64,000 bases of DNA from Golubevia sp. BC0850. Taxonomy: Eukaryota; Basidiomycota; Exobasidiomycetes; Golubeviales; Golubeviaceae. The notes under the pieces were generated by a model that did no database searches, had not been told where the DNA came from, and worked only from the letters and a program-made list of their open reading frames with translations. Position numbers and translations under genes: made by a program. Location of the stretch: positions 496,001 to 560,000 of the forward strand of contig JAAVVG010000008.1 of assembly GCA_012976225.1 (NCBI GenBank). Reading direction: 5' to 3'. Positions 1 to 11,200 of the stretch are shown in pieces; the stretch's first letter is position 1; every line of letters starts with the position of its first letter.

Positions 1-232
1 CTAAATCCGACACTCTTATCTCTCCTCCACTTCCTGCTCTCTTTGCAAAAACTTCTCTCGACCAGGCTGCAAAGTAAATTGAAGACCATAATCTCGAATC
101 AGTTGTGATTCTATTAAACTTGTGAGAAAGTTCAGATAGAGTTGATAGAAAGATTGGATTGGAAAGATGAGTCAAGATTGAGATGATTAATTCATCCGGT
201 AGATCTGAAATTGGAACAGCTGCTGCTTTCAT
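1..232 (-). CDS. F-box protein, N-terminal part (cut by window edge)
   Basis: Reading leftwards from an ATG at 232, an open frame runs without a stop to base 1, so the rest of the gene lies outside the window. About 77 residues are visible. Residues 6-50 form a clear F-box: a LPDELIISILTHL core, then LSELSHKFNRI and the typical DSRLWSSIYF ending with its tryptophan. F-box proteins bind Skp1 and select substrates for SCF ubiquitin ligases; the substrate-binding part is not visible, so the target is unknown. The bases just upstream resemble an intron end (TTTAATTTGTAG before 280), and in-frame coding continues from it to the ATG, so a further 5' exon is possible and the start is not certain. 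Confidence 0.75.
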   Translation of the reverse strand, partial: MKAAAVPISDLPDELIISILTHLSNPIFLSTLSELSHKFNRITTDSRLWSSIYFAAWSREVFAKRAGSGGEIRVSDL

Positions 233-1907
233 TGCTTGATGCTGAGATTGTTGACTACAAATTAAATGTAGATGGAGGTGAGGAGAAGAGAAGAATCAAA
301 GATGATGGTGAGTGATAGATAGAAGCGTAACAAGGGATCATGAGCGCGTGAAGGTCTTTTGCGAGCACATTTCATCGAAGACTCATTTCAACTCGGTTCT
401 CCTCCCCTTCTTCTCCAAAAGGCTCTCTCATGTCAAGATCAATTTGAATTAACTTCAGCCTAACAAACCTGAACGAGCGAAGGAACTGCACGATTGAAGG
501 AAATTTGCCCCTTTGTCATCGCCGAGGTCAGAGAAATCTACATCAACTCCTTGCACTCCTTGGAGGCAATCTCAAAGAGCTTTGAAATCAGTAACAGAAG
601 CTCAAGGGAAATCCAAAAGGAAGAGGGAGGATGAAGCGAGAAGGGTACAGTGGGATGCAAGACGTCGTCTTGATGTTGCATGTCACTTTGAACTTCTTGA
701 GCCGGAAAGAGAGGATGTAGGAACACTTCTTAGATCAAAGAAAGAGTTGAAATTAAAGGTAATGTAAGATATCACAAGGGAGAGGAGAAGTGGAAACTCA
801 GGCGAAGAAAGAAAGAGAGAGCTCTTCAAGTGGCGATAGGCGGGCTTGAGAAAGATTCTCTCGGTGCCCCTTCCAATCTTCACATTCAAAGGGTTGAATC
901 GAAGCGCCAGAGCTCTATGGACGCGTTTTTCAAGTGCCACAAGCGCAGACTTCAAAATCGCAATTGTTAGAGCGAACTGCAAGGGAACGGAAGAGGGACT
1001 TCAGCGTCAGAACATCCACAAACTGAGAACAATCCCCCTTTTAAGCACTTGGTAGATCACTCGCTGATGTTCCGGTAGCATTTTGGAGCATAGTCGGGAT
1101 AAGCTCCTGCCTGTGCACTGGAGAATTCAAGAGAAATGGGAAAAAAGGTGACAGAATTTCTATGAGAAGAGGAGGGGCATGAAGCTCGAAAGTGACGCGT
1201 ATGGGAAGCTTACTAGTTGTTGCTGAGGAGAGAGAGAGAAGACAGGCGTAAGAAAGTTGTTGTCTGAACAAGCACTTCATGTGAACTTACTTAGTGCATG
1301 GACTAGGCTCTCTCTCAAAACATTGAGCCGAAACTAGAGTCACGAGGGAAGATGGAGAGAGGGGAAGTTGAACTTCTTGGAAGGCTCGATTGCTAAGACT
1401 CTTCTTCTTATACCTTTAATGGTAATACGGATGAGATCCCTCCAAACATCCCGCACCCTTGATCAAAGGAAAAATGAAAGTGAGAGGGAGGAAAGTGCTC
1501 GTGGGGAAGTCTTTGGGTACAACCCCTGTTCGACAGTTCGAAGTCTCTCCTTGACCCAAACGTGCTCTTCTCTTCCAAATTCCCCTTGAGAGACGAGGCA
1601 AAAGATTTGAGGGAAGCGAATCCAATTTCCGAGCTCGGGTTTTCGACGTCCGTCTGAAGAACAGTGCGGGAAGGTCGTCTCTTCTTCTGCAAAGAGGTGC
1701 ATCTTCTTTTCACCCTTTCACGACACGAAGATTGAGACTCAAAATTAATCTCAAGATGAAAAAGTCTTCTTTGGTGAACAGATGAGGAAGGCAAAGGGAT
1801 AGTGAAAGTGATTACGCCAGAGAACAAGAATCGACGCAGATGGCGAAATGCTGAATCTTGTAGCAGCGCTCTTGAAGCCCCTACCAGAATGAAGTTGGTC
1901 TTTCAAA
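233..1907. other. Gene-poor stretch, no supported gene
   Basis: About 1.7 kb between the F-box gene and the small secreted gene. Open frames here are short, overlap on both strands, mostly start with TTG rather than ATG, and show no recognisable domain. Part is likely promoter for the F-box gene and 3' flank of the cysteine-rich gene. I see no RNA gene or transposon. Confidence 0.5.
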
Positions 1908-2495
1908 CTAGTTGGGGGAGCATCCACAGCTCTCGATATCACAGTTGTTGACGCGGACTGGATGGAAGGTGGGCGAAGGGTCGATGGAAATGAAGGGCAG
2001 TCAATAGTCAATCATCTCATCAGATCTGAGGTTCTGAGGACCCCCTTCTTGTAGCATCGAGACTCTTTCGGAAAATTCAAGGAAGCGTGATCCTATCCTT
2101 AGGACAGGTCCAATTTGATGGAACTGCATACTTACAGATGGAGCGTCTACAGACGGGGAATTCTCCTTGACAAACACCTGCAGCTCCGCTAAAGGTCAAA
2201 GAAGAAAAAGAGAAGAGACCATGAGTGCCATGGAATGATTCTAGAGATCTTCCGAGGACTAGAAAACCGAAGCCTCACCAATTGTTACTGGAGCAGAGGG
2301 AAGAAGGGGGAAAGGGTGTTTGGTAACAATCAAAAGGTCAGCTCTTGACTGGTCTCCTGAGAACCTTTTTCTGACGGAGAATGGCTTTTCGACTTACTTG
2401 GAACACCCGCTTGGTTCTGGTTGGAAGCATTGAGCTGAGACTACACTAGCAGTGGTCAAAGCAGTCAGAAGAATGGCAACGAGTTTGAAGTTCAT
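1908..2495 (-). CDS. Small secreted cysteine-rich protein, four exons
   Basis: No single long frame covers it, but splicing gives a clean 69-residue protein: exon 1 at 2398-2495, a 9-nt microexon at 2279-2287, exon 3 at 2136-2188 and exon 4 at 1908-1957, ending in TAG. All junctions are GT..AG and the summed length is 210 nt. Residues 1-22 are a signal peptide (MNFKLVAILLTALTTASVVSAQ, hydrophobic, Ala-Gln end). The mature part is about 47 residues with eight cysteines spaced C-x7-C-x4-C-x5-C-x6-C-x9-C-x4-C-x1-C, an even number fitting four disulphides. I do not recognise the family. The size and cysteine density resemble fungal effector-like or antimicrobial-type secreted proteins, but that is inference. 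Skipping the microexon keeps the frame, so the second exon is less sure than the rest. Confidence 0.7.
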
Positions 2496-2930
2496 GTCGA
2501 TCAAACGTAAAGGGAAAAAGATGGGGCTTTTAAAAATCTGGGATCTCTAAAGTATCTGGAATCTATACAAACTATACGATCAGAACCAGGAGAGAAGACT
2601 GAAAGGACAAAGATCATCGGTCATGCCTGCCTCTTCACAAAAGATTTTGTTCGACACCTCACTCTTCTAGAATATAATCCTTTGCCCTCTTTCGTGGAGA
2701 CAGAGTTCAACGGTTTGAAATCCAACCTCAAAGGACCCTCAGTCAACGGATTCTCAGGCTCCTCAGGCTCCTTACAGTTTCTGCTCTACGCGGAGGAGAC
2801 AGTTCCGCAAAGGAGACTGTGAAAACTGAAGACCTCGCAGGCCTCAGATTCTCAGATCTCCTCTTTTTATCCCCGATTCCTTTTGGAGGCTTGACAACGG
2901 ACTTAAATTTTCGACCGCTTCTCCGCAATT

Positions 2931-2940
2931 CATATAAAAA
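2931..2940 (+). promoter_or_regulatory. TATA-like box of the reductase gene
   Basis: CATATAAAAA lies about 100 bp before the ATG at 3038, a usual place for a fungal core promoter, followed by a pyrimidine-rich leader. Confidence 0.5.
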
Positions 2941-3037
2941 GGATGGAGCTCCTCCATCAAGGCCTTTCCAAACTTCACTCACCTCTCCCATCTCACTCTT
3001 CAACTCTCTTCCGCTCCCCATCCAACACACCAGCAAA

Positions 3038-4397
3038 ATGTCTACAAATATTACCCCAGGATCTACCATTCTTGTCACTGGTGGTGCAGGATACTTAGGA
3101 TCTGCCATCGTCAATCAGTTAGCGGCTCAAGGCTTCAAGGTCAGAGCTACCACCAGAACGGCTTCTAAGCTGGACAAACTCGAAAAGAAAATAGAGCAAC
3201 ACTTTGGACCTGGAACTCTCGAGGTAGTAGAGATCAAGAATCTGTTCCAGAAAGGCGCGTTAGATGGTGCTTTGGATGGTGAGTTGTCAAGACAGAACGC
3301 TCTCGCCTCGTCTGTCGCCGAAATCTAAGGTCATCACCTCTATTCCAAAGACCCGATTTCCTCCTGTTGTACTCTTTGAAACGTCAGCTCATCGACATCT
3401 TTCTACCTCTTCTCATCTTTCAGGAGTCGCCGGTGTCATCAACGTTGCCACCGATTCTACGTTCTCAAACAATATCTCAGAGATCGTTTCAAACACTGTC
3501 ACTATGACCAAAGAAGTTGTGAAATCAGTACAAAGGGCGGGAGGAGTCAAATCCTTCGTCTTAACTTCTTCCAGAGTTGCTGCTTTCGGAGTCAACGGCA
3601 CTCATCAAGAAATCGATGACACAAACTGGTTTGATGAAGCTGCAACTTTAGCTGAACAGGCTCCAGAAGGTGGAATGAAAGGAGCTTTGGCTTACGCCGC
3701 TTCGAAGGTCGCTGGAGAAAGAGCACTTTGGAAATGGGTCGAGACCGAAAAAGTGAGTGCTCTGTTGATTCTTAGCTGCATGTCGTCGGCGCCATCTGAT
3801 GTCGTCTTTCCTTTTCTTCTTCGTTCAGCCCGAGTTCAGAGGTGAGAAGAAATCGATTTCAAGAGGATCGACGTCAATCATTGCTGACAGACAAGCCCTC
3901 TCACCCTCTCTAAACAGTCAACACAGTTCTTCCAGATCAAATCTTTGGAAAGATCCACAATCCCGAACCTGCAAACTACTCCTCTGGCTCTGCTCTTCAG
4001 GCCTTTGCCAATGGCGAGCCCGGTCTTTTAGGTGAGTGATTCTGGTATTGAAACTTTCTGATTCATCACTGACCTATAGTTCTCCTTTCCAGACGTCTTT
4101 TTGATGGCCTCAAGTTGGTTCGTAAACGTCGATGATACCGCAAAGCTACATATAGCTGCTCTTCTAGACGAATCAGTGAATGGTCAAAGGCTCTGGGCAG
4201 CCACCGGACCTTTCAGTGCGATCGATATTCAGGAAGCTTTGAAAGAAGTCAAGCCGGACTACACAGAGAAAGACATCTCTTCTTTCCCTCCAAGAGCCGA
4301 TGTCACCATCGACAACAGCAAAAGCATCAAGTTGCTCGAGAAGCACTATGGGCATGGTTTCACTGATTTCAAGACCACTGTCGAAGCTAACCTTTAG
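3038..4397 (+). CDS. NAD(P)-dependent extended SDR reductase (GRE2/dihydroflavonol-reductase-like)
   Basis: A spliced cytosolic oxidoreductase. Exon 1 opens with a Rossmann fold: ILVTGGAGYLGSAIVNQL carries the GxxGxxG nucleotide loop. Exon 2 holds VAGVINVAT, a FVLTSS strand and the catalytic YAASK motif (YxxxK). Later exons give VNTVLPDQIFGKIHNP, a substrate-pocket segment typical of this family, then WFVNVDDTAKLHIAALL. The family reduces aldehydes, ketones or dihydroflavonols with NADPH; yeast GRE2 handles methylglyoxal and isovaleraldehyde. The exact substrate here cannot be inferred. The ATG was chosen because it begins right before the Rossmann strand, after a CT-rich leader with a TATA box. 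Introns start GTGAGT; the first splits an aspartate-glycine pair in phase 1. Length is usual for the family. Confidence 0.88.
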
Positions 4398-4845
4398 GAC
4401 TGAGATGCCAGGAAGATAGAAATGGAAGAACGAATAAATAAAAACATAGAATGCAAACGTTTGTAGTGTTGTGTTAGAGAACAGTTGTCTAGTCTTGTCT
4501 AACTATCTACGATCCAATAATCCAATAATTTATACGATGTTCATGTTGCATGTGCCTGAAGTGTGAGGGGGGGAGGGAAGGCTGAGATAGCTATCAGAGC
4601 TACGCACAGAGAAGTTTAATCTTTGACGATACAATTTCGAACGAATCCCTGCATACTCGTCAATTTTCCGAGATGGGTCTCGTGTAGGTCTAGGTTGTCC
4701 CACCCAACTTCGAGGTCAGCAAGTGACCCTTCGAACTCGGTGGCGTTCCAACGCCACTCAAACGCCACTCAACATTCACCTCTCCCTCTCCTCACTCCCC
4801 CTCGTGACTCTCCTGTTAGACAATTTGAACTTCGAGTCTGAAATC

Positions 4846-5086
4846 CTTATCTTAAGGCTCGGTTCCTTGAAGCTGGATTTGAAGTTTGGGGAACAGGTTT
4901 GAGAGCAGCTCGAGATTCATGTCTCCTTATCTTCTTCGCCCCTTTTGAAGAATTGAATGTGGGACCCATGACTTTGTATGACTGAAAATCCTCAAAGTTA
5001 TTTTTGGATCGGGTCAGGAGGAACCTTTTGGAGTTTTGGGTGCCCTGACCATATCCAAGGCGGAGGTTCGAGAAAAGACACTTATC
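4846..5086. promoter_or_regulatory. Three GATA-type sites upstream of the permease
   Basis: CTTATC (GATAAG on the other strand) occurs at 4846-4851, 4926-4931 and 5081-5086, all within 340 bp of the permease ATG. GATA factors of the AreA/Gln3 type bind such sites and control nitrogen-source genes in fungi. Function here is inferred from motif and neighbour only. Confidence 0.4.
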
Positions 5087-5183
5087 ATCTTGGCGGTTTT
5101 TCTGCCTACAGCATAAAAGGTCTCCTCTCTCGAAACTTCCTTCTTCCCCTCTCTTTCCCTCCATCCAAATTCTCAAACGAAAG

Positions 5184-7893
5184 ATGAATCCAAACGATCC
5201 CTCGATGGAGAAGACGTCTATGAAAGGCTCAGATGATGATCAGATCACAACCGAAAATATGAGTTACGCCATTGAGACGCAGAAGCGCGTTGCGAATCCA
5301 GAAGAAGATGGTGACTTGAAGAGGCGTCTTACAGCAAGTCAAGTCACTATGATTGCTTTAGGTGGTTCCATTGGTAAATATCAACAAACAAGGAGAAGAC
5401 TCGGGGAGGAGAGGCAGATGGAAGCGAGACTTCGCACTCAAGCCCACTAACGCTCCTTCTCACTTTTCTTTCCTCTTCATTCTTTCTAGGAACTGGTCTT
5501 ATCATTGGAACTGGATCAGCGCTCCGTCAAGGAGGTCCTGCTTCTCTCTTCATCTCATACGTCTTACTAGGAGCGTGCTGTTTCGTTGTGCTTTCTGCGC
5601 TTGGTGAACTCTCTGCTCACATTCCTCACAAGCAAGGTTTTGCAGGTCATGCTACTAGGTTCGTCGACCCAGCTGTTGGAACAGCGATTGGATACAACGT
5701 GAGTTCAGGAGTCGAAGAAAGGGGTGCCGTTCCTGTTGCTTCTTTTCTGACCATGAGACTTCATTTCTGCTTCCTTCTAATCCTTTGCAATTCCTCAGTA
5801 CCTCTTCAAATAGTGAGTCGAAAGAAAGGCGCTCGGATCTGATTCTTCGGGGTCGGCATCTTTTTTCTTGCGTTCTCCCACTCACTCGTACTTTCTCCTT
5901 CTCGAAATGACAAAGCTTGATCGTCACACCCAATCAACTCAACGCCACTGCCATTCTCATCAGTTACTGGAGGCCAGATCTTAGTCCAGTGAGTTGAGAG
6001 ATACTTCTGAGCAGCACCTTTAATTTGTCTGACTGCTCCCCTTCTTCCAGGCAATTTGGGTCAGTCTCATGCTTGTGACAATCGTGATCTTGAACAACTT
6101 GGGAGTCAAAGTCTTTGGTCACATCGAGTTTTGGATGAGCTTCATGAAGATCGTCATCTTGATAGGTTTACTTCTCTTCAGTCTAATCATCGACCTCGGA
6201 GGAGGACCTACTGGTGACAGAATAGGGTTTAGACACTGGACCAATGGACAAGCTTTTAAAGAATACAAGGAAGATGGTCCTCTTGGAAGATTCATTGGTG
6301 AGTGCGATCAACAAATTCCATCTCTCTCGACTGCTACTGGGGGAGGAACGTCGCGACACCTAACCCCCTCTCCTCTCCCTCTTTCTCGCTTGTGTCCCTG
6401 TCATTTCGACTTTTACCTCTCCTAAAAGGATTCTGGAGTTGTATGACTCTCGCCTTGTTAGTATTCGCGGTCTGTGGAGCTCTCTTTCACGACCATTTCT
6501 GTGATTTCTGCCTCATGCCTTCCCCTTCCCCTGTTTCTTGCTCAGATTTGCCTACATGGGTTCCGAACTAGTGGCTGTCTGCGTGGGTGAGAGTGCCAAC
6601 CCAAGGAAAGCTATGCCTCAAGCAGTCAAATCTACCTTCTATCGTATCATCGTTTTCTACTTGGGAGGTAGTTTACTCGTCGGAATGACAGTTTCTGCCA
6701 CCGATCCTCTATTGGTCGCTGCAGCTGGAGGAAAGTCGACAGCTGCTGCCAGTCCATTCGTCATTGCAGCTACTAACGCTGGTGTTAAGGTGCTTCCGAG
6801 TTTGATCAACGCTTGGTGAGTTGCCACTAAGATTCCTCGTTGTCAATTTTTCAAGCCGCTGAAATCTCACTCCCTTCTTCCTCTTCGTTCTCAGTCTTCT
6901 GCTGTTCACAGTTTCAGCTGCCAATTCAGACCTCTATGTAGGTTCCAGAACACTTTATGCTTTAGCTGATGAGGGAAAGGCTCCAAGAATATTTTTGAAG
7001 TGTAATAGAATGGTGAGTAAGAACGATTTCAAAAGTTCTTCCATCCAAGGGCTAGCTTCTAACGCCTTCTTCTGACTTTCAATCTCATCCAGGGTGTTCC
7101 GTACTACTCTTTAGCTCTGTGCACTGCATTCTGTGGTCTTGCCTACTTGGGAGTCAGCGCAGGAGGATCTCAGACTTTCGGTTACCTTACAGCTACCATC
7201 AGTATCTTCGGAGCAATCGCTTGGTTCGGAATCTTACTTTCGGTACGTAACAAATCCAGCCAGGATCACAGAAATGAAGAGAAGAGTCCGCTTGCTGAAC
7301 CTTCTCGCCTACTCTCCACAACAGCACATTCGTTTCATGAACGGAATGAAAGCCCAAGGTCTCTCTAGGGACAATTTGGTGAGTTTGGAGCACTCACTTC
7401 AATCTGATTGCAGATCTAGTGGATCAAAAGTTTACTGCTCACTGTCGATTTTTTTCTCTCATCCCGTGTTTTGCAGCCTTACAAGTCACCTCTACAGCCA
7501 TACGCGTCTTACATCGCCATCTCTTTCGTTGTTCTGATCCTTTTCACCAAAGGTTTTGTGTCTATGCTGTCTCCGTTCGACTACAAGAGGTCAGTAAAAA
7601 AGAGGTGAAATGCAGACCTGTAGGCGAACTTCCGGCTACATTCTCTTACTCCTCTCCAACTTCCTTTTCTCTTCAAAAGCTTCATCACGCATTACGTCGG
7701 TATTCCTGTGGTCTTCTTCATCTATCTCGGATGGAAGATTGCCTTCAAAACCAAGTTGGTCGGACTCTTGGAGATGGATCTCGTAAACGAGGCAGCTACT
7801 TACGACTACCTGGACGAAAAGAGCGAGGATGTTGAATCAGTCCATGGTTTCAAAGGAAGAGCCAAGGCTATCTACGAGAATTGGAAACCATGA
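5184..7893 (+). CDS. Amino-acid permease (APC superfamily, fungal YAT family)
   Basis: A many-exon plasma-membrane permease. After a hydrophilic N-terminus, RRLTASQVTMIALGGSIG continues across an intron into TGLIIGTGSALRQGGP, the signature of TM1 in fungal amino-acid permeases. Further landmarks are the conserved YLFKYLIVTPNQLNA segment, FAYMGSELVAVCVGESANPRKAMPQA (TM6 region) and SDLYVGSRTLYALADEGKAP. About twelve membrane spans are expected and seen as hydrophobic blocks. The C-terminus ends with an acidic linker and YENWKP. One exon is only 14 nt (5799-5812), coding YLFK inside the conserved motif, so it is well supported. The family imports amino acids by proton symport; specificity is not readable. 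GATA-type sites upstream fit nitrogen control. Confidence 0.93.
5799..5812 (+). other. 14-nt microexon of the permease
   Basis: Bounded by TTCCTCAG and GTGAGTCG. It supplies YLFK and part of the next tyrosine in the YLFKYLIVTPNQ motif shared by fungal amino-acid permeases, so the call rests on protein conservation, not just splice signals. Confidence 0.8.
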
Positions 7894-8251
7894 TGATGTC
7901 GATCTCAAATTCCTTTGCTATTTTCTCTGCGTTTTTTGCTCTCGCTGCTTTTTTCCCGGTCTTTTGTATCTCGTCACCTCTACCCTTCGATTTATTCGCG
8001 TATAGACCAAGATTTCAAAGGCTCTCTGCTTCTGACTCTTTCTTCACGACAAAATCTCGAGGCAAAATGCATGAAGAAGATAGAGACACAGAAAACTTCA
8101 CAAACTCTATTTACTTTTTACAAGTCGATTCCACTACCTGAGCCACGATGTTCTCTTAACTAGCAATGAACAAGATAGCTTTCGGTGGGAATGGGGTATA
8201 CAACAACGAAAGGATGATGGAAGGGAATGGAACGTTTTGATCTTGAAATCG

Positions 8252-11200
8252 CTACATATCAGCAGGAGTTGGCACAGCTTCTAAATCAGCAGGTTGAATA
8301 GCAGAGTTGAAAGCGTTTGGGTTGGCCATGGCTCCTGAATCACTTGAATCGGAATTACTTGATTCATCGAAGTTGTTGGAAGCGAAGGAGTTGGCTTGAC
8401 CACCTAGAGTAGAATCGTCCTCATCTTCTCCGAGAGATTGTTGAACAGCTTCTCTGATTGGTGCAGTGCCAGTTGAAGAAGCATCTCCGTCCGATCCAAT
8501 ATCATCTGATCCATTAGCAGCTACGTCATTAGAAGACATGGCAGCAGAGTCCTCTTCTTCTTGAGCCAAATCGTTGGATGATGAAGATGGAGCTGGAGCT
8601 TTTCCAACAGCGAAAGACTTGGCTCCACTTCCAGCTGGGACGAAACGAAGAGAGACACCACCTTTCTTGGCTCCAGTAGGCGAAGGAGCAACCGGTGAAG
8701 GAGAGGAGACAGAGGCGGAAGCTTCAGTTGAATCTCCTTCCATTGGCTGAGGTTGCTGAGCGTCGGAAGCGACTGGAGCACTTGGAGCTGGAGCTGCGGA
8801 AGCGGAAGATGGAGTGGAAGAGGCCGAAGTAGAAGCAGCTGGAGCTGGAGCTGGAGTTGGTGCAGCTGGATCCTCCTTGGGTGGTTCAGGAGCATCAGCA
8901 GCAGCTTGGATTGGGTTGACAGTGTTGGAGCCTTCATCATCTTGAGATTCAGAATCATCGGCTTGACGACGAAGCTTGACAACCTTGTCCAGCTTCTTTG
9001 ATCCAACCTTAGCTTTGACCGAGACCAACTTCTTGTTCTTCTTAGCTTTCTCTGCCATCCTACGGTAGAAGCGCTTGGAAGGAGATTCCTCTTCGTCCAT
9101 GACGGCAGATCCCATTGAGTCGTCGACGTCATCCATGGAGTTGGCAGCGTTGGCAGAGCTTGGAGTAGCTGATTGAACTCTAGCCAATGATCCAGCCCAA
9201 GACTTGGTATAGAGTGGAGATAGATCACCGGTGTTAGAGTCGAAGGCGAACCTTTGAGATCTGGAGGTGTTGGTGTCGTCACATGGCCATAGCTCTAGAG
9301 GCGAGGGAGGCTTCTGAGCGAAGGTAGCACACCAATTCATCGGCTCCCCACTGGTGGCGTTAAGAAGTGGAACAACGATCTTGACGGTTTCTTGAGTAGC
9401 AGTGGCGTCAACAGAGCCAGAGGAGGATCCAGAAGGAGCTGTCTCGTTCTGAGGAACAAGGTAGACTTGAGTCCTCTCCGACTTGGAAGCCATCAAGCTG
9501 TAGGTGAAGTGACTTGATGGCATTCCAGCGAGAGCCATTCTAGCGTTATCGGTATCGTTCCTTGGCTCGGCGTGAAGGACTAGAGAGGTGACCTTCTTGA
9601 TCAGGTTTCCATCTCCCTCACCGAAGAGTAGATCGGTGATGGTGACGAAACCTGGGATGGCATTGAGAGGAGCCAAGAGAGGCTTGACGATTGAACCGAT
9701 GAGTCCACGCTTCTGAAGAGCTTCGAAAGAGTGCTCGGAATCCTCGGTAGTGGCGGCTTCTCCGGTGTTAGAGGCTCTAACAGACCATTGACGACGTTTG
9801 GCAAGAGCTGGCTCCTCTCTCTTGTGAGAATGGATGTGCTGTAAGGTGAAGAAGGAGGAGGATCGAGAAGATCAGCGTACAGATTTGAAGGCAGAGGAAA
9901 CAAAGCAACTCATTTACTCACCTCATGGACGTGCTCGTGAGAGTGATCGTGCTGTGATCAGAAGAAGTGAAAGAGTTGGGGAAGAGAGTCAGCATTCGGT
10001 CCACTTGGAATCAAACAAGGGAAGAAAACTTACATCGTGATCTCCACCGTGGTGGTGATCGTACCAATGATCACTATGACGAGCTTCAGGAGCTAGAGCT
10101 TCTTCTCTCTTGTGAGAGTGGATGTGCTGAAGCAAAGAGAAGTAGAGAAAACCAGAAGGTCAGTGAATGGTTCGAAACAGCTAGCCGTACATTTTCGATA
10201 GACTTACCTCGTGAATGTGCTCATGAGAGTGGTCGTGATCGTGCTGAGAGTGGGAGAGTGGAAGACTAAGGTCAGCGGACAGTTGCGGCTGAGAGTCTGA
10301 GGTCAATGAAAGCTACTCACTTCGTGGTGTCTATCGTAGTCGTGGTGATCGTACCAGTGCTCAGAGTGAGGAGTTGGCTCTCTCTTAGCGTTGATTCTGA
10401 TGTTATCAGGTCCAGCAACAACGATCTTGAGAAGATCTTGACCATCGATGTCGACAGCTTTCCTGGCTTCGAGAGTAGCTGCTTCTCTAGGATGAGGTCT
10501 CATACGGTGGTTAGTACGCTGCGAGAGAAAAGAAAGATGGAACATGGTCAGCAAAAGGGTGAAGTGCGACGAAGACATGACAAGTGAAAATACTTACGTC
10601 GCTACCATACTTCAAAGAACGAGCGTTGAAGTCTTGTTCGGATTCACCATCTCTTCGAGTGAGACCGTGGTGTTGAGCCCAGTGCTTGGAGTGGTGCTGG
10701 AGAACGGAAGGAGAATAAGAGAAGAAGAAAAGAGTCAGTGACAACTCTCGAGATGATCGACAGTGTGAGGAGTATGGCGAGGAAGAACAGAATACCCACA
10801 GCTAGCTCGTAGTCAAGATCGCCGTTCTTGTAGTGATGAGACTGTAGAGTTAGGATAGTTGGCGAGGAAAAAGTGGAAGGGGAGTCAGGTCAGTGGTGGC
10901 TGGAGACGAGATCGAGGACCATCTCAGACTACACTTACGTTGTGATCGTGATTGTGACCGTGGTCGTGCTGCATGACAAAAGAGTCGGACGATAAAAGAA
11001 ATGTCAGTATAGCGGAAAAGTACGGTGACGGTGACGAACGATCGTCTACCATCTCGCGACGGTCTACTCCAACGATCGTGATACTCACATCGTGTTCATG
11101 AATGTGAATGTGTTCATGAGAGTGACCATGTCCATGATCTCTAATCTCTACTTCTTGACTAGTAGCTTCGACGAGTATTCTTCTCTCCTTGGTTTGCTGA

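Noticed and set aside
1408-1827. A 139-codon minus-strand frame
   Set aside because: It has no recognisable domain, overlaps other frames and lies in the 3' flank of the small secreted gene.
8521-9282. A 253-codon Leu/Pro/Gln-rich frame on the minus strand
   Set aside because: It is another frame of the Ala/Pro/Ser-rich part of the histidine-rich protein's last exon; its repeats come from the low-complexity DNA.
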